Assembly (NCBI GenBank): GCA_021773195.1
Contig: JAJFKN010000008.1
Location: 62,001 to 126,000 of the forward strand
DNA: 64,000 bases
Source: Gammaproteobacteria bacterium
Lineage (GTDB): Bacteria > Pseudomonadota > Gammaproteobacteria > JAKBBU01
Direction of reading: 5' to 3'
This document shows positions 35,310-45,091 of this stretch, one piece after another; within the stretch, counting starts at the first letter, position 1; each line of letters begins with the position of its first letter. A program made the position numbers and the translations under genes. The notes beneath the pieces are model-generated. The model searched no databases. It had not been told where the DNA came from and saw nothing but the letters and a program-made list of their open reading frames with translations.

Positions 35310-36601
35310 GGCTTTTTTTCTACATTAAGTGTTAAGAAGTGAGTTGAGCAAGATATACAGGGGTCATAGTTCCTCACCACCATTTCACTGTGCAGACGCA
35401 TGGCATCTTGATCTTTATCTAAACCAAAATCATGCAGTGATTGCATAAGGTCGCTTTCAATGCGTGCTTGATTTTGACTGGTAGGAGGGATGATGGTTGA
35501 TGAAGTAATGAAGCCTTTTTCATCCACTTCATAGCGATGCCATAACATGCCTCGTGGTGCTTCTGTACAGCCATATCCGATGCCAGATTGTACTTCGAAT
35601 TCAGAGCGGGATTCATCAGGTAGTGAATAATCTGAGAATATCCTACGGGCTTCCTGTAGTGCATAATAGATTTCAATAGCTCGAGCAACAATACTGTGGA
35701 ATGTATTTTTGCTGGGAAATTGAATTCCGGTTTGAGCAATAAGTTTCTGTATATTTTCAGGCAATTGGTATAGGCAATTATTAATTCGTGAGAGTGGCCC
35801 GAGCATATAAGGCGTGCCGTCCATTAAACAATGTAAAGCAGTACTGTGTGCAACATGTTCTTCTTTAAAATGTTTGTCAAAGTGTTCTTTTGGCAGATCC
35901 AAAGCAGGTGTGTCAGAAAATATGTTACCTTCATTCATGGGGTATTCCCTGGCATGCTTGATGCAAATTGATGGAAAATTTTGGTTTCTTTCCACCATGG
36001 GAAGTGACGCTGTCCAAGCAATTAAATCTTCAGCATCCTGCATGGAACATTCGATTTTTTTCAGCATATCTGAAACTGCTTTAAGGCTTGGCGCACTATA
36101 AAACCCACCCACACAGGCGCCCACAGGATGAACTGCACGTCCTCCAAATAGACTCAGTATTTCATTTCCAATGGCGTGTAAACGTAAGCCTCGTTTGACT
36201 TCATCGGGATAATCTTTAGCCATCTCAATGGCAGAGCCATAGCCTAAAAAATCTGGAGCCGCTAGCATATGAACATGCAAACCATGACTTTCTAGCCATT
36301 CTCCGCAGTAAAATGCGCGCCGCATATCTCGCACCCAAGCATTGGGCGTGCATTGAAAAATTTGTTCCAAGGCTTGAACGGCACTCATTTGATAGGCAAC
36401 AGGGCAAATTCCACAAATACGTGCCACAATATCCAATACTTCATCGTAGCGCCGTCCTTCTAAAAATTTTTCAAAAAACCGAGGGGGCTCATAAATACTT
36501 AGATTTAACGTTTCAATCTCACCATTTTTGATTGCGATGGACAGTGCGCCTTCACCTTCCACACGCGCTAGAATGGGCACGTTGATATTTATATCAGTCA
36601 T
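35306..36601 (-). CDS. hydA: [NiFe]-hydrogenase large subunit, group 3b-like
   Basis: The catalytic subunit that splits or makes H2 at a Ni-Fe(CN)2CO centre. In 431 residues it has both metal-binding pairs: RIC63GIC66PVAYQ and DPC415ISC418STH421. The 10-residue tail after H421 would be removed by the protease encoded next. The PVAYQ ending of the first motif replaces the histidine of other groups; I recall this as usual in group 3b. No signal peptide on its small partner means a cytoplasmic enzyme. Group 3b also fits the neighbouring hydD, hydG and hydB. Confidence 0.95.
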   Translation of the reverse strand: MTDININVPILARVEGEGALSIAIKNGEIETLNLSIYEPPRFFEKFLEGRRYDEVLDIVARICGICPVAYQMSAVQALEQIFQCTPNAWVRDMRRAFYCGEWLESHGLHVHMLAAPDFLGYGSAIEMAKDYPDEVKRGLRLHAIGNEILSLFGGRAVHPVGACVGGFYSAPSLKAVSDMLKKIECSMQDAEDLIAWTASLPMVERNQNFPSICIKHAREYPMNEGNIFSDTPALDLPKEHFDKHFKEEHVAHSTALHCLMDGTPYMLGPLSRINNCLYQLPENIQKLIAQTGIQFPSKNTFHSIVARAIEIYYALQEARRIFSDYSLPDESRSEFEVQSGIGYGCTEAPRGMLWHRYEVDEKGFITSSTIIPPTSQNQARIESDLMQSLHDFGLDKDQDAMRLHSEMVVRNYDPCISCSTHFLTLNVEKKP

Positions 36602-36610
36602 ATTAATTCC

Positions 36611-37414
36611 TTACTTAGCATCGTCTTTTAAAGTCTTGTTACCTAATTCATTGCCTATTTCAAGATAGCCTTTGGCTTGGCTATTGATGAAATGCAATTT
36701 TCGAGCAATATCATTAGGCAGTAGACCAAGGCCTGAAAAGCGCTTTGCTAGTGCTTTTGTATTGGGGTTTTCGTCTGGGCCATAACAGCCATAGCAGCCG
36801 CGACCCACACTGGGACAAAGGGCCCCGCAACCTGATTGGGTTATGGGACCTAGGCAGGGTTCTTGTTTGGTTACCATAACGCAAGCATTGCCTTGGCGTT
36901 TGCATTCAAGGCAAAGGCTGTCTTTTTGCACCACAGGTTCAACACCAAAGCAGAGGGCGCGGATAGTTTCAATGATCTGTTTGCTATTGATGGGGCAGCC
37001 CCAAATTTCCAAGTCTACTTTAATGTGTTTTGCAATGGCAGTGGAGGTTTCTAGGGTACTAATAAATTCTGGTTTTGCATAAACGGACTGAGTCCATTGT
37101 TTGATATCAACATGTTTAAAATTGCGCAATGCCTGTAAACCACCTGATGTGGCACAAGCCCCAATGGTTACCACATATTGACTGTTGCTGCGCACTTCTT
37201 GAATACGATCTAATTCGTGAGGCGTAGTTATGCTTCCTTCCACAAAAGCGACATCCACTTTTTCATGTGGATTAACGGGGCCGGCTTCAGCAAAATGCAT
37301 AATGTCCACTATCTCAGTCAGTTCAATGAGTTTTTCACCTAGGTTGAGGATGGCTAACTGGCAGCCATCGCAAGAACTGAATTTATGCACGGCTATTTTT
37401 GGTTTGTCCGACAT
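36611..37414 (-). CDS. hydD: [NiFe]-hydrogenase small subunit
   Basis: The 267-residue electron-transfer subunit carries the proximal [4Fe-4S] ligands in SSC15DGC18QL, the ACATSGG cysteine near residue 88 and a GCP near 139. A second set of about eight cysteines at 162-215 (CLECKRQGNAC, PCLGP, CGALCPSVGRGCYGCYG) can hold two more clusters. It has no twin-arginine signal, so it is cytoplasmic. Starts just after hydG, with a GGAGGG ribosome site. Confidence 0.95.
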   Translation of the reverse strand: MSDKPKIAVHKFSSCDGCQLAILNLGEKLIELTEIVDIMHFAEAGPVNPHEKVDVAFVEGSITTPHELDRIQEVRSNSQYVVTIGACATSGGLQALRNFKHVDIKQWTQSVYAKPEFISTLETSTAIAKHIKVDLEIWGCPINSKQIIETIRALCFGVEPVVQKDSLCLECKRQGNACVMVTKQEPCLGPITQSGCGALCPSVGRGCYGCYGPDENPNTKALAKRFSGLGLLPNDIARKLHFINSQAKGYLEIGNELGNKTLKDDAK

Positions 37415-38247
37415 TAAAAGCCCTCCTTAGCAAATAACTCTTTTATTTCAGGGTAGGAAAATACAGGGCCATCTTTACAGATAAATTGACCTCCATATTG
37501 GCAATGCCCACAGTGACCTACGGCACAGTGCATGTTGCGTTCCATATTTAGATAGAGGTCAGTTTCATCTATATTATGTTCAGCGAGGGCTTCTACAGCT
37601 GCCTTCATCATCATTTCAGGTCCGCACATAAAAGCAATGGTATTGTCAGGGTTTAATTCCATTTTGGGTACTAAATCAAGGACTCTTCCTTTATACCAAG
37701 GCCAGTGCATGTCGCTTTTATCTGCCCCCACATAAATTTTGATATTAGGTATATCTTTTAAACGTTGAAAACGCTCGCGAAAAATGAGATCAGAACTGTG
37801 TTTAACGCCTTGCATTAAGCTAATGGTACCAAATTCAGAACGACGATTGATTATATAATTAAAAACGGAAACCACAGGTGCACAACCTAACCCACCGGTG
37901 ATGACAACAACGTCCTTGCCTTTCGCCTTTTCTAATGGCCAACCTCGTCCGTAGGGTCCACGAATTCCAATGCAGTCACCGCATTCTAATTGCTCAAAAC
38001 CCCGTGTGACCCTGCCCACGACGCGAATGGTGTGATTGTAATATTCATCGCTATGAGGATCTGAAACGATGGAAATCGCAATTTCACCAACGCCGTGAAG
38101 GTATAGCATATTAAATTGACCGGGGGCAAAAGTATAAGCTTCATTGATTTTTGGATCGGTAAATTGCAAGCGCAGAGTGAAGATGCCAGGTCCCTCATGG
38201 ATGCGTTCAATGATCTTAGCTTCATTTGGTAGATAAGTATCATCCAT
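37414..38247 (-). CDS. hydG: Hydrogenase FAD/NAD(P)-binding gamma subunit
   Basis: This 277-residue diaphorase subunit belongs to the ferredoxin-reductase-like family (with dihydroorotate dehydrogenase electron-transfer subunits). It has an FAD-binding barrel (FAPGQFNMLYL near residue 41), a nucleotide-binding Rossmann half (GGLGCAPVVSV near residue 115, FMCGPEMMM near 209) and a C-terminal [2Fe-2S] site (C-x4-C-x2-C and a later C in HCAVGHCGHCQYGGQFIC). It exchanges electrons between NAD(P)(H) and the hydrogenase. It overlaps hydB by eight bases. Confidence 0.94.
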   Translation of the reverse strand: MDDTYLPNEAKIIERIHEGPGIFTLRLQFTDPKINEAYTFAPGQFNMLYLHGVGEIAISIVSDPHSDEYYNHTIRVVGRVTRGFEQLECGDCIGIRGPYGRGWPLEKAKGKDVVVITGGLGCAPVVSVFNYIINRRSEFGTISLMQGVKHSSDLIFRERFQRLKDIPNIKIYVGADKSDMHWPWYKGRVLDLVPKMELNPDNTIAFMCGPEMMMKAAVEALAEHNIDETDLYLNMERNMHCAVGHCGHCQYGGQFICKDGPVFSYPEIKELFAKEGF

Positions 38248-39373
38248 GGCTATTTTCCTTATTTTCCAGGTTAATGAAATCTGAGCAAATGGCGGTGGCT
38301 TCTTCTGTTATGTCGATACCAACAGGACACCAAGAAACACATCGGCCGCAGCCAACGCATCCTGACTCACCAAATTGATCATGCCACGTGCCAAGCTTAT
38401 GAGTGAGCCATTGACGATAACGTTGGCGTGTTTGACTGCGTATAACTTTTCCATGTATATAGCTGTGGCCTTGAGTGAAGCAAGAATCCCATTCTCGGAC
38501 ATGTTCACTGTGATTCCCTTTCACATTGGGTTCGTCTTCCTCACTATGGCAAAAACAAGTGGGGCAAACTTGGGTGCAATTACCACATGAAAGACAACGT
38601 TCAGCTACAGCATCCCAACGTGGGTGATCCAAATTGTTCATGAGTGCATCACGAAGGTTGGTTCCAGGCAGGGTTTTGGTTTGTTTGTCAGCTGCTTCTT
38701 GTATACGTTGTTTCGCATAATTTATTTGTGAGCCATCGGCTTCAGATAATTTGAGTGAAGCGATAATATCTGAGCCTTGTTCACTACCAAATTCCAAGGT
38801 AAAGCCATCCTCTATTTCAGTTAGGGCTATGTCGTAACCCCTTTCAGCTTTAGGGAATCCCCCAGCCCCGACACAGAAGCAATTATTAGACGAGGTAATA
38901 CAGTTGGCTGCGATAATTAAGGTGTTTTCTCTTCTTTGAGCGTAGCGTTCATCACGATAAGTGCCGGTAATGAATACCTTGTCCTGAATTTGCATGGCAG
39001 CAATATCACAAGGGCGTACGCCAAATAGGCATAGAGGAGCGGGGGTCAATTGAGCCGGTTGAAAGGATAACTTACCCTCTTCATCGCGGGTAACATTCCA
39101 CAGGCTTTCCTTGGGTTTAAATAATTCTGGTTTGATGGCTTGAGGTCCGTTAACCCAGTTAAAGTACCCGGTCTTTTGGGTTTTTTTCAGCGTATATTGA
39201 CCGGGTAATTGCTCATCTTCATAGCCCCAAGGTAACTCTTTGACTTGGCTAAAATCATCGTAAGTGATAGTGCCTCCGCGGGTTTGGGGCCCGACGCATC
39301 TATAACCTCGTTCTATAATAGCGTCGAGCAAGCTTTGTAGCTTTGTATGAGGTAAGTAATAAGATTGATTCAT
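38240..39373 (-). CDS. hydB: Hydrogenase iron-sulfur beta subunit
   Basis: The ATG at 39373, eight bases from AGGGA, gives 377 residues; the frame is open further up. The protein matches the sulfhydrogenase beta (anaerobic sulfite reductase A-like) family. The N-terminal two-thirds contain scattered cysteines (CVGAGGF, CLFGVRPCD). Two ferredoxin-type [4Fe-4S] motifs follow near residues 250-345: CLSCGNCTQVCPTC and CVGCGRCVSWCP. It wires the hydG flavin to the catalytic pair. The order hydB-G-D-A equals that of Pyrococcus hydrogenase I. Confidence 0.93.
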   Translation of the reverse strand: MNQSYYLPHTKLQSLLDAIIERGYRCVGPQTRGGTITYDDFSQVKELPWGYEDEQLPGQYTLKKTQKTGYFNWVNGPQAIKPELFKPKESLWNVTRDEEGKLSFQPAQLTPAPLCLFGVRPCDIAAMQIQDKVFITGTYRDERYAQRRENTLIIAANCITSSNNCFCVGAGGFPKAERGYDIALTEIEDGFTLEFGSEQGSDIIASLKLSEADGSQINYAKQRIQEAADKQTKTLPGTNLRDALMNNLDHPRWDAVAERCLSCGNCTQVCPTCFCHSEEDEPNVKGNHSEHVREWDSCFTQGHSYIHGKVIRSQTRQRYRQWLTHKLGTWHDQFGESGCVGCGRCVSWCPVGIDITEEATAICSDFINLENKENSHG

Positions 39374-39384
39374 AGAGAGTTCCC

Positions 39385-40437
39385 TTAACAAATGCGTGGT
39401 AATTGTTCGCCACTCAACCAAGCCATGATGCGCTGTCCACCAAAACTTGTGTTTAATTGGACAAGGTTATGATGGTCTTCAGTAACTTCTCCTATAATAG
39501 CTGCCTCTTTCCCTAGGGGATGTTGTTGCATGCACTGTAATAGGTTTTGCGCTTCAGAAGCTGGGCATATAGCAATAAGCTTACCTTCATTAGCGACGTA
39601 CAATGGATCCAAGCCTAATAGTTCACAGGCGCCTTTCACTGACTCATGTATGGGAATGGCTTTTTCTTCTATTTGCATACCAACCGCAGATTGCTGTGCA
39701 ATTTCATTTAAACAAGTAACCAGACCGCCTCGCGTAGGGTCACGCAGGCAGTGAAGGCTCGGTACGTTTTGTACCATATGAGCGACCAAATCATGCAGAG
39801 ATGCGCTATCAGATTGTATAGGAGAAATAAATTCTAAATTTTGACGTTGTGACATAATAGCGACACCGTGGTCGCCTAATGTACCACTCACTAAAATACA
39901 GTCACCTGGCTTTGCATTGACACCTGAGATGTTTAGACCCTTTGGTACAACGCCAATTCCGGTGGTGGTAATGAAGACGCCATCACCTTTTCCTCGCTCA
40001 ACCACTTTGGTGTCGCCTGCTATAATGGATACACGTGCTTCTTTCGCTGCATCTGCCATAGAGTAGACAATGCATTTTAAATCGGCTAGAGGAAAACCTT
40101 CTTCAATAATAAAGCTAGCTGCTAAATGGAGAGGGCGCGCACCAGACATGGAGATATCATTGATAGTGCCGTGAACAGATAAACTACCAATATTACCGCC
40201 GGAGAAAAATAAAGGTGAAATAACATGAGCGTCGGTTGCCATAACCATATTACCGCACAATACGGAAAACTGGGCGTTGTCATCACGCTGTTCAAGCCAC
40301 TCATTGTGAAAGGCTTTAATAAAAAGCTCATCCACTAAGCGAGAAGTTGCTCGACCGCCTGCGCCATGAGTCATGTCAATGACACCTCGTTTAAAATTTA
40401 TTTTAGGGCCTGACGGCGTTTTAAGTTTAGTTTGCAT
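39385..40437 (-). CDS. hypE: Hydrogenase maturation protein HypE
   Basis: HypE dehydrates a carbamoylated C-terminal cysteine to the thiocyanate that supplies CN- for the active site. The start at 40437 follows GGAG by seven bases and overlaps the hypD end by 11 bases; the open frame further upstream is inside hypD. The 350-residue protein has the AIR-synthase/PurM fold (MTHGAGGRATSRLVDELF, GDTKVV) and ends in PRIC, with the essential terminal cysteine. Confidence 0.97.
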   Translation of the reverse strand: MQTKLKTPSGPKINFKRGVIDMTHGAGGRATSRLVDELFIKAFHNEWLEQRDDNAQFSVLCGNMVMATDAHVISPLFFSGGNIGSLSVHGTINDISMSGARPLHLAASFIIEEGFPLADLKCIVYSMADAAKEARVSIIAGDTKVVERGKGDGVFITTTGIGVVPKGLNISGVNAKPGDCILVSGTLGDHGVAIMSQRQNLEFISPIQSDSASLHDLVAHMVQNVPSLHCLRDPTRGGLVTCLNEIAQQSAVGMQIEEKAIPIHESVKGACELLGLDPLYVANEGKLIAICPASEAQNLLQCMQQHPLGKEAAIIGEVTEDHHNLVQLNTSFGGQRIMAWLSGEQLPRIC

Positions 40438-41560
40438 TGCAATTCTCCGGTATTCTGTCATAAGCGTAGTAGGCATTGCAGGCACCTTCAGCAGAAACCA
40501 TGCAAGATCCAAGAGGATTTTCGGGTGTGCATACAACGCGGAATAATTTGCAGTCAGTGGGTTTCTTTTGTCCACGTAAAATAGCACCGCAGTCACAGGC
40601 TTTATGTTCAAGGCCTTCACTTTTGGGAAGAGTGAATTGTTTTTCAGCATCAAATTCGGCATATTCATCACGAATTTTCAGTGCGCTTTTAGGAATTTGG
40701 CCTAATCCACGCCACTCAAAACTTTCTCGTAACTGAAAAATCATACTGACAATGTGTTGAGATTTTTCATTTCCTGTTGGTGTCACGGCACGTGTAAATT
40801 GATTCACAGTACCTTCTTCACCACTATTGATCATATTGATCAACATATAAATAGATTGCATGAGGTCCAAAGGTTCAAAGCCAGAAATGACAATGGGTTT
40901 TTTGTATTGCTGGGATACTGCTGAATAGGCATCGCTACCAATAACAATGCTAACATGAGCCGGGCCAACAAAACCGTCTATTGCTATGGGATATTTATCA
41001 TCATGTTGTATATTAAGGATGGCAGACATGGCCACAGGTGTCAGTACATGATTGCAGAAAACAGAGAAATTTTTCAGTTTCAATGTCTTTGCTTTTGCAA
41101 TGGCAGCTGCCGTGGGCGGTGTCGTCGTTTCAAATCCAATAGCAAAAAATATGATTTTATTGTTAGGATTATTTTGGGCAATTTTGATAGCATCTTCAAC
41201 ACTGTAAATCATGCGCACTTGTGCGCCTCGAGCTTTAGCTTTTAACAGGCTTTCTTGGCGACTGCCGGGAACACGTAACATATCACCATAACTGCAGAGG
41301 ATATTACCTGGCATATTTGACAAAGCAATAGCGGCATCGATACGAGGGATAGGCAATACACACACTGGACAGCCAGGTCCATGAATCATTTCAACATTAC
41401 TAGGTAAAAGATTTGGTATGCCGTAACGGTGCAATGCATGAGTATGCCCACCACAGAATTCCATTAACTTGTAATGTTTGTTGGAGTCCACTGCTTTGCG
41501 TATTTTTGAAGCGATTGCCCTGGCAATGTCTCCGTTTCTAAATTCATCTATGTATTTCAT
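40427..41560 (-). CDS. hypD: Hydrogenase maturation protein HypD
   Basis: HypD, with HypC, is the scaffold where the Fe(CN)2CO unit is built. The 377-residue protein has the conserved iron-site CGGHTH near residue 39, HGPGCPVCVLP near 65-75, the GFETTTPPTA block near 144, and the C-terminal [4Fe-4S] region with CDCGAILRG and PLGSCMVSAEG. Overlaps hypC by four bases. Confidence 0.98.
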   Translation of the reverse strand: MKYIDEFRNGDIARAIASKIRKAVDSNKHYKLMEFCGGHTHALHRYGIPNLLPSNVEMIHGPGCPVCVLPIPRIDAAIALSNMPGNILCSYGDMLRVPGSRQESLLKAKARGAQVRMIYSVEDAIKIAQNNPNNKIIFFAIGFETTTPPTAAAIAKAKTLKLKNFSVFCNHVLTPVAMSAILNIQHDDKYPIAIDGFVGPAHVSIVIGSDAYSAVSQQYKKPIVISGFEPLDLMQSIYMLINMINSGEEGTVNQFTRAVTPTGNEKSQHIVSMIFQLRESFEWRGLGQIPKSALKIRDEYAEFDAEKQFTLPKSEGLEHKACDCGAILRGQKKPTDCKLFRVVCTPENPLGSCMVSAEGACNAYYAYDRIPENCNAN

Positions 41561-41796
41561 GATTGACCTTCTTGCTCGTATTCCTCGAGCATTTGTTGCA
41601 ATAAAGATAAGGTTTTTTTTGCTTCATCTTGGTTTAATTTACTTAATGCATAGCCAACATGAACAACCACGAAATCACCGACAGTGACGTTGTCAACTAA
41701 GTCTAATGAGATTTCCTTTTCAACGCCACCTAGATTCACAATGGCCCGATGGTTTGGAAGTTGTTTAATAATTTCAGCGGGGATAGCTAAGCACAT
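41557..41796 (-). CDS. hypC: Hydrogenase maturation chaperone HypC
   Basis: A 79-residue protein starting MCLAIPAEI; the N-terminal Cys2 is the residue that carries iron and binds the large-subunit precursor. The VGDFVVVHVGYAL strand near residue 40 is the family core. It overlaps hypF by ten bases and hypD by four. Confidence 0.97.
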   Translation of the reverse strand: MCLAIPAEIIKQLPNHRAIVNLGGVEKEISLDLVDNVTVGDFVVVHVGYALSKLNQDEAKKTLSLLQQMLEEYEQEGQS

Positions 41797-44036
41797 GTCG
41801 GCGTTGCTCCTATAGTTTGTATTTGATATTTGAGTGCAGCAATATAGGCTTGCCCTAAGCTGATGCCACCATCATTGATAGGTGACTGATGAGGGAGGTA
41901 GACGTTGAGATCGCTTAGATGACCTAACAGTGTTTCCGTTAAGACACGATTAGCGAAGCATCCGCCCGATAGAATAATCTTATTAATCCCTTGTGTTCTT
42001 GCGTATTGGTGAATCCAATCAGATAGTCCTGCGGCTAAGGTACCATGGAAATATTCAGCGCCAACCTGTGACTCGCAAGTTAATAACTCAGTCATCAAGG
42101 GTAGGAAATTCAATTGGTTATTTGTTATTTTCCAGCCGTGCTCAAATACCCTTGGTGTTTTTACTAAAGCTTCTAGTTCCATAGCGGCTTGACCTTCATA
42201 TGTAGTTTCTTGACATACTTTTAATAGGCTACTGGCGGCATCGAATAAACGGCCACAGCTACTGGTCAAGGGCGAATTAATGCCTTTGTAGAGCATTTCT
42301 AAGATGGCTTGGCTTGGAAAGTTGCTATAACGTTCTTGGATCATATCGGTTAAGTGCAATGCATGGAGAACAGCAATTCCCATGCGCCAAGTTTGGCGCG
42401 AAGCTTTGTCACCACCAGGTAGCGGAAGAGGGCGTAATTGCGCTAAATGTTTCATGCTGGAAGATTGCAATAGGCATAGTTCACCGCCCCAAGCATCCCC
42501 TTCATGACCATAGCCGTAGCCATCTAGGGCCAATCCAATGGCGCTATCAATGTGATGCTCCGCCGCAACTGCAGCTAGATGGGCATGGTGGTGTTGCACA
42601 CCATAGGGGGAAGCATGCATGCCTTGAGCTATTTGGGTGGTTTGGAAGTCTGGGTGTTTATCGTGAGCAACACATATGGGCGTTATTTCTAACAAACCTG
42701 TTAGATGCGTGATCTGCTGTGTTAGAGCTTGTAAGTTGTCTAGGGATTCTAAATCACCGATATGTTGTGACAAATAAGCCTCATCACCTCGAATTAAGCA
42801 AAAGGTATTTTTTAAATGTGACCCTAGCGCCAGTGTATCAGGCATGCTATGGGCTAATTTTATGGGTTTTGGTGTATAACCGCGTGCACGACGAATAAAA
42901 ATGGCTTGATCCTGCATAACCCTGACCACGCTGTCATCTAAAAAGGTATTGATGGGCCTATTATGGGAAATTATATGATCGGCAATTGGGCTTAAATGCC
43001 TAACGGCTTGCTCATCTTGTATGATCATGGGCTTGCCTGCGGGGTTTGCGCTGGTGATGATTAATAAAGGCGCTTCTTCTTGTAACCAGGTTGTTCCCTG
43101 TGGTCTATTCAGTAAACCATGCAAGAGTAAATAATGTAGAGGTGTGTAGGGTAACATGACGCCTAAGGTATTCAAATTAGGCGCAATATATGAGGGTAGT
43201 TTATTTCCAGACTGTTGCAGAAGTACAATAGGTCGCTGATGGCTTTTTAATAATTGTATTTCTTTCTCATTAATCTCCACATAGGGTTTAATGGAGATTT
43301 CATTGAGGGCCATAAGAGCAAATGGTTTTTCGCCTCGACGTTTGCGTTCTCTTAAAGTCTGTAGGGCTTTTTCATTTTTAGCTAGGCAAATAAATTGATA
43401 GCCACCCAATCCCTTCACCGCTAGAATTTCACCTTTTTGTAGCGAATTAACCATGAAGTCAATGCTGTGAGAATATTGTGGGCCACATTCAAGGCATGCT
43501 GAAGGTTGTGCGTGATGGCGGCGACTTATGGGATCATTGTACTGTTTTTTGCAATTGCCACACATGTGAAAATGTTTCATGCTAGTATTATTTCGATCAT
43601 AAGGTAATTGCTTGATGATGGAATAGCGTGGTCCACAGTGAGTACAGTTGACAAACGGGTACAAATAATAGGGGTTATTAGGTGAAAATAGCTCTTCAAG
43701 ACACGCTTGGCAGACATGAGCATCAGGTGTTGCACTGACAGTCACTTTACTTTCTTGTGATGGAATAATAACAAAAGAATTTTCACTGTGTGTGATAGGT
43801 ATAAATGCTTGTTGTAAATCTGTTATATCCGCCAACGGTGGGAGGTTATCCAATAGCTCGGCCACCATTTTTCCAGGCTCATTGCCTTGTGCTTCAATTA
43901 TAACGCCTTGTCCATCGTTACATATCCATCCGGTTAATTCTAATTTATATGCTACAGCGTAAACCGCTGGTCTAAAGCCAACACCCTGTACCTGCCCTCG
44001 AATGCGGATTTGTAATCTTTTAATTGCATTAATCAT
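41787..44036 (-). CDS. hypF: Carbamoyltransferase HypF
   Basis: HypF makes the carbamoyl group, later CN-, from carbamoyl phosphate. The 749-residue protein has an N-terminal acylphosphatase domain (RIRGQVQGVGFRPAV near residue 11), zinc-finger pairs (CQACLEELF, CTHCGPRY, CGNCKKQY, CLECGPQY) near residues 109-185, a YrdC-like domain (about 200-390) and a Kae1-like C-terminal part with HHHAHLAAVAAEH. Full length and uninterrupted. Confidence 0.97.
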   Translation of the reverse strand: MINAIKRLQIRIRGQVQGVGFRPAVYAVAYKLELTGWICNDGQGVIIEAQGNEPGKMVAELLDNLPPLADITDLQQAFIPITHSENSFVIIPSQESKVTVSATPDAHVCQACLEELFSPNNPYYLYPFVNCTHCGPRYSIIKQLPYDRNNTSMKHFHMCGNCKKQYNDPISRRHHAQPSACLECGPQYSHSIDFMVNSLQKGEILAVKGLGGYQFICLAKNEKALQTLRERKRRGEKPFALMALNEISIKPYVEINEKEIQLLKSHQRPIVLLQQSGNKLPSYIAPNLNTLGVMLPYTPLHYLLLHGLLNRPQGTTWLQEEAPLLIITSANPAGKPMIIQDEQAVRHLSPIADHIISHNRPINTFLDDSVVRVMQDQAIFIRRARGYTPKPIKLAHSMPDTLALGSHLKNTFCLIRGDEAYLSQHIGDLESLDNLQALTQQITHLTGLLEITPICVAHDKHPDFQTTQIAQGMHASPYGVQHHHAHLAAVAAEHHIDSAIGLALDGYGYGHEGDAWGGELCLLQSSSMKHLAQLRPLPLPGGDKASRQTWRMGIAVLHALHLTDMIQERYSNFPSQAILEMLYKGINSPLTSSCGRLFDAASSLLKVCQETTYEGQAAMELEALVKTPRVFEHGWKITNNQLNFLPLMTELLTCESQVGAEYFHGTLAAGLSDWIHQYARTQGINKIILSGGCFANRVLTETLLGHLSDLNVYLPHQSPINDGGISLGQAYIAALKYQIQTIGATPTCA

Positions 44037-44039
44037 GGT

Positions 44040-44750
44040 TTACCACTTCTTTTGAGGGAAGTGTTTTTTTTCAAGCCAGTTGAACCAATCTTGCATGCCA
44101 TGGCCTCGTAATGCGGAACAAGTGATGATTTCTATGTTTGGATTAACGCTTTTCGCATTGTCAAAACAGGCATCTAAGTTGAATTCGAGATGTGGTAATA
44201 AGTCGGATTTATTTAAAATCATTAAATCTGCACTATGGAACATATTAGGATATTTTATTGGTTTATCTTCTCCTTCTGTGGTGGAGAGCACAACTACACG
44301 ATAATTCTCTCCTAAATCAAAGAGGGCGGGGCAAACTAAATTACCCACATTCTCAATAAATAATAAGCCATTGTCACTTAAGGGTAATGCTTCCATAGCA
44401 TGGCCAATCATGTGGGCATCTAAGTGGCAGCCCTTTCCGGTATTAATCTGTTTTACTGGCACGCCCAATTGTCCAATGCGGTCAGCATCGCGGCTTGTTT
44501 GCTGGTCGCCCTCTATCACACATAGCGGTTGGGAAAGTTGGTCAATGGTTTTCTCCAACAAGGTGGTTTTCCCTGAGCCTGGACTGGATAAAAAGTTTAT
44601 AGAAAGAATATTATGCTCAAAGAAGTATTCTCTATTCATTTGGGCATAGTTATTGTTTTTTTCTAATAAATCTTTTTCTACTTGAATAAGATGATGATCG
44701 TCATGATTATGTGTCGTAGTATGGTCGCTACAACCGCAGGTGGTACACAT
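44040..44750 (-). CDS. hypB: Hydrogenase nickel-insertion GTPase HypB
   Basis: HypB delivers Ni with HypA. The 236-residue protein begins MCTTCGC, the high-affinity nickel motif CxxCGC, followed by a short histidine-rich stretch (HTTTHNHDDHH). The P-loop SSPGSGKTT lies near residues 55-63, and the metal-linked GTPase blocks (GDQQTSRDADRI, NVGNLVCP, NKSDLL) follow in order. Overlaps hypA by one base. Confidence 0.97.
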   Translation of the reverse strand: MCTTCGCSDHTTTHNHDDHHLIQVEKDLLEKNNNYAQMNREYFFEHNILSINFLSSPGSGKTTLLEKTIDQLSQPLCVIEGDQQTSRDADRIGQLGVPVKQINTGKGCHLDAHMIGHAMEALPLSDNGLLFIENVGNLVCPALFDLGENYRVVVLSTTEGEDKPIKYPNMFHSADLMILNKSDLLPHLEFNLDACFDNAKSVNPNIEIITCSALRGHGMQDWFNWLEKKHFPQKKW

Positions 44751-45091
44751 TAATGAGCCTCCACAGATTGGATTGTTAATTCTTCCCCAGAAATTATTTG
44801 AATTTCATTGGATTCGCATCTGGGGCAGGGTGTAAAGAAATGTTTTGAGGCAAAGCTATTGCCACATTGGTTGCACAGGGCTTTGCCTTCTACCGGTATA
44901 ATATGCAATTCTGCCTCTTGGGCAATGCTTTCTTTCATACACACGGAAAAAGCAAATTCCAAGGCACTAGTTTCCACGCAGGTCAGGTCACCCACCAATA
45001 AATGTACTTTACTGATAACCGTTAAGTCATTTTCTTGCGCTGCTTCATCTAGGATATGTCGCATATTCTGGCAAAGGGAAATTTCATGCAT
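44750..45091 (-). CDS. hypA: Hydrogenase nickel chaperone HypA
   Basis: The 113-residue protein starts MHEIS, with His2 the nickel ligand, and has the zinc site formed by CNQCG and CPRCES near residues 74-94. Length is standard. Its start overlaps the end of the deleted acetate kinase by eight bases. First of hypA-B-F-C-D-E. Confidence 0.97.
   Translation of the reverse strand: MHEISLCQNMRHILDEAAQENDLTVISKVHLLVGDLTCVETSALEFAFSVCMKESIAQEAELHIIPVEGKALCNQCGNSFASKHFFTPCPRCESNEIQIISGEELTIQSVEAH

Noticed and set aside
42314-42712. 132-codon plus-strand frame inside hypF
   Set aside because: It lies wholly antisense to a conserved domain-complete gene and its translation shows no domain; a shadow frame.
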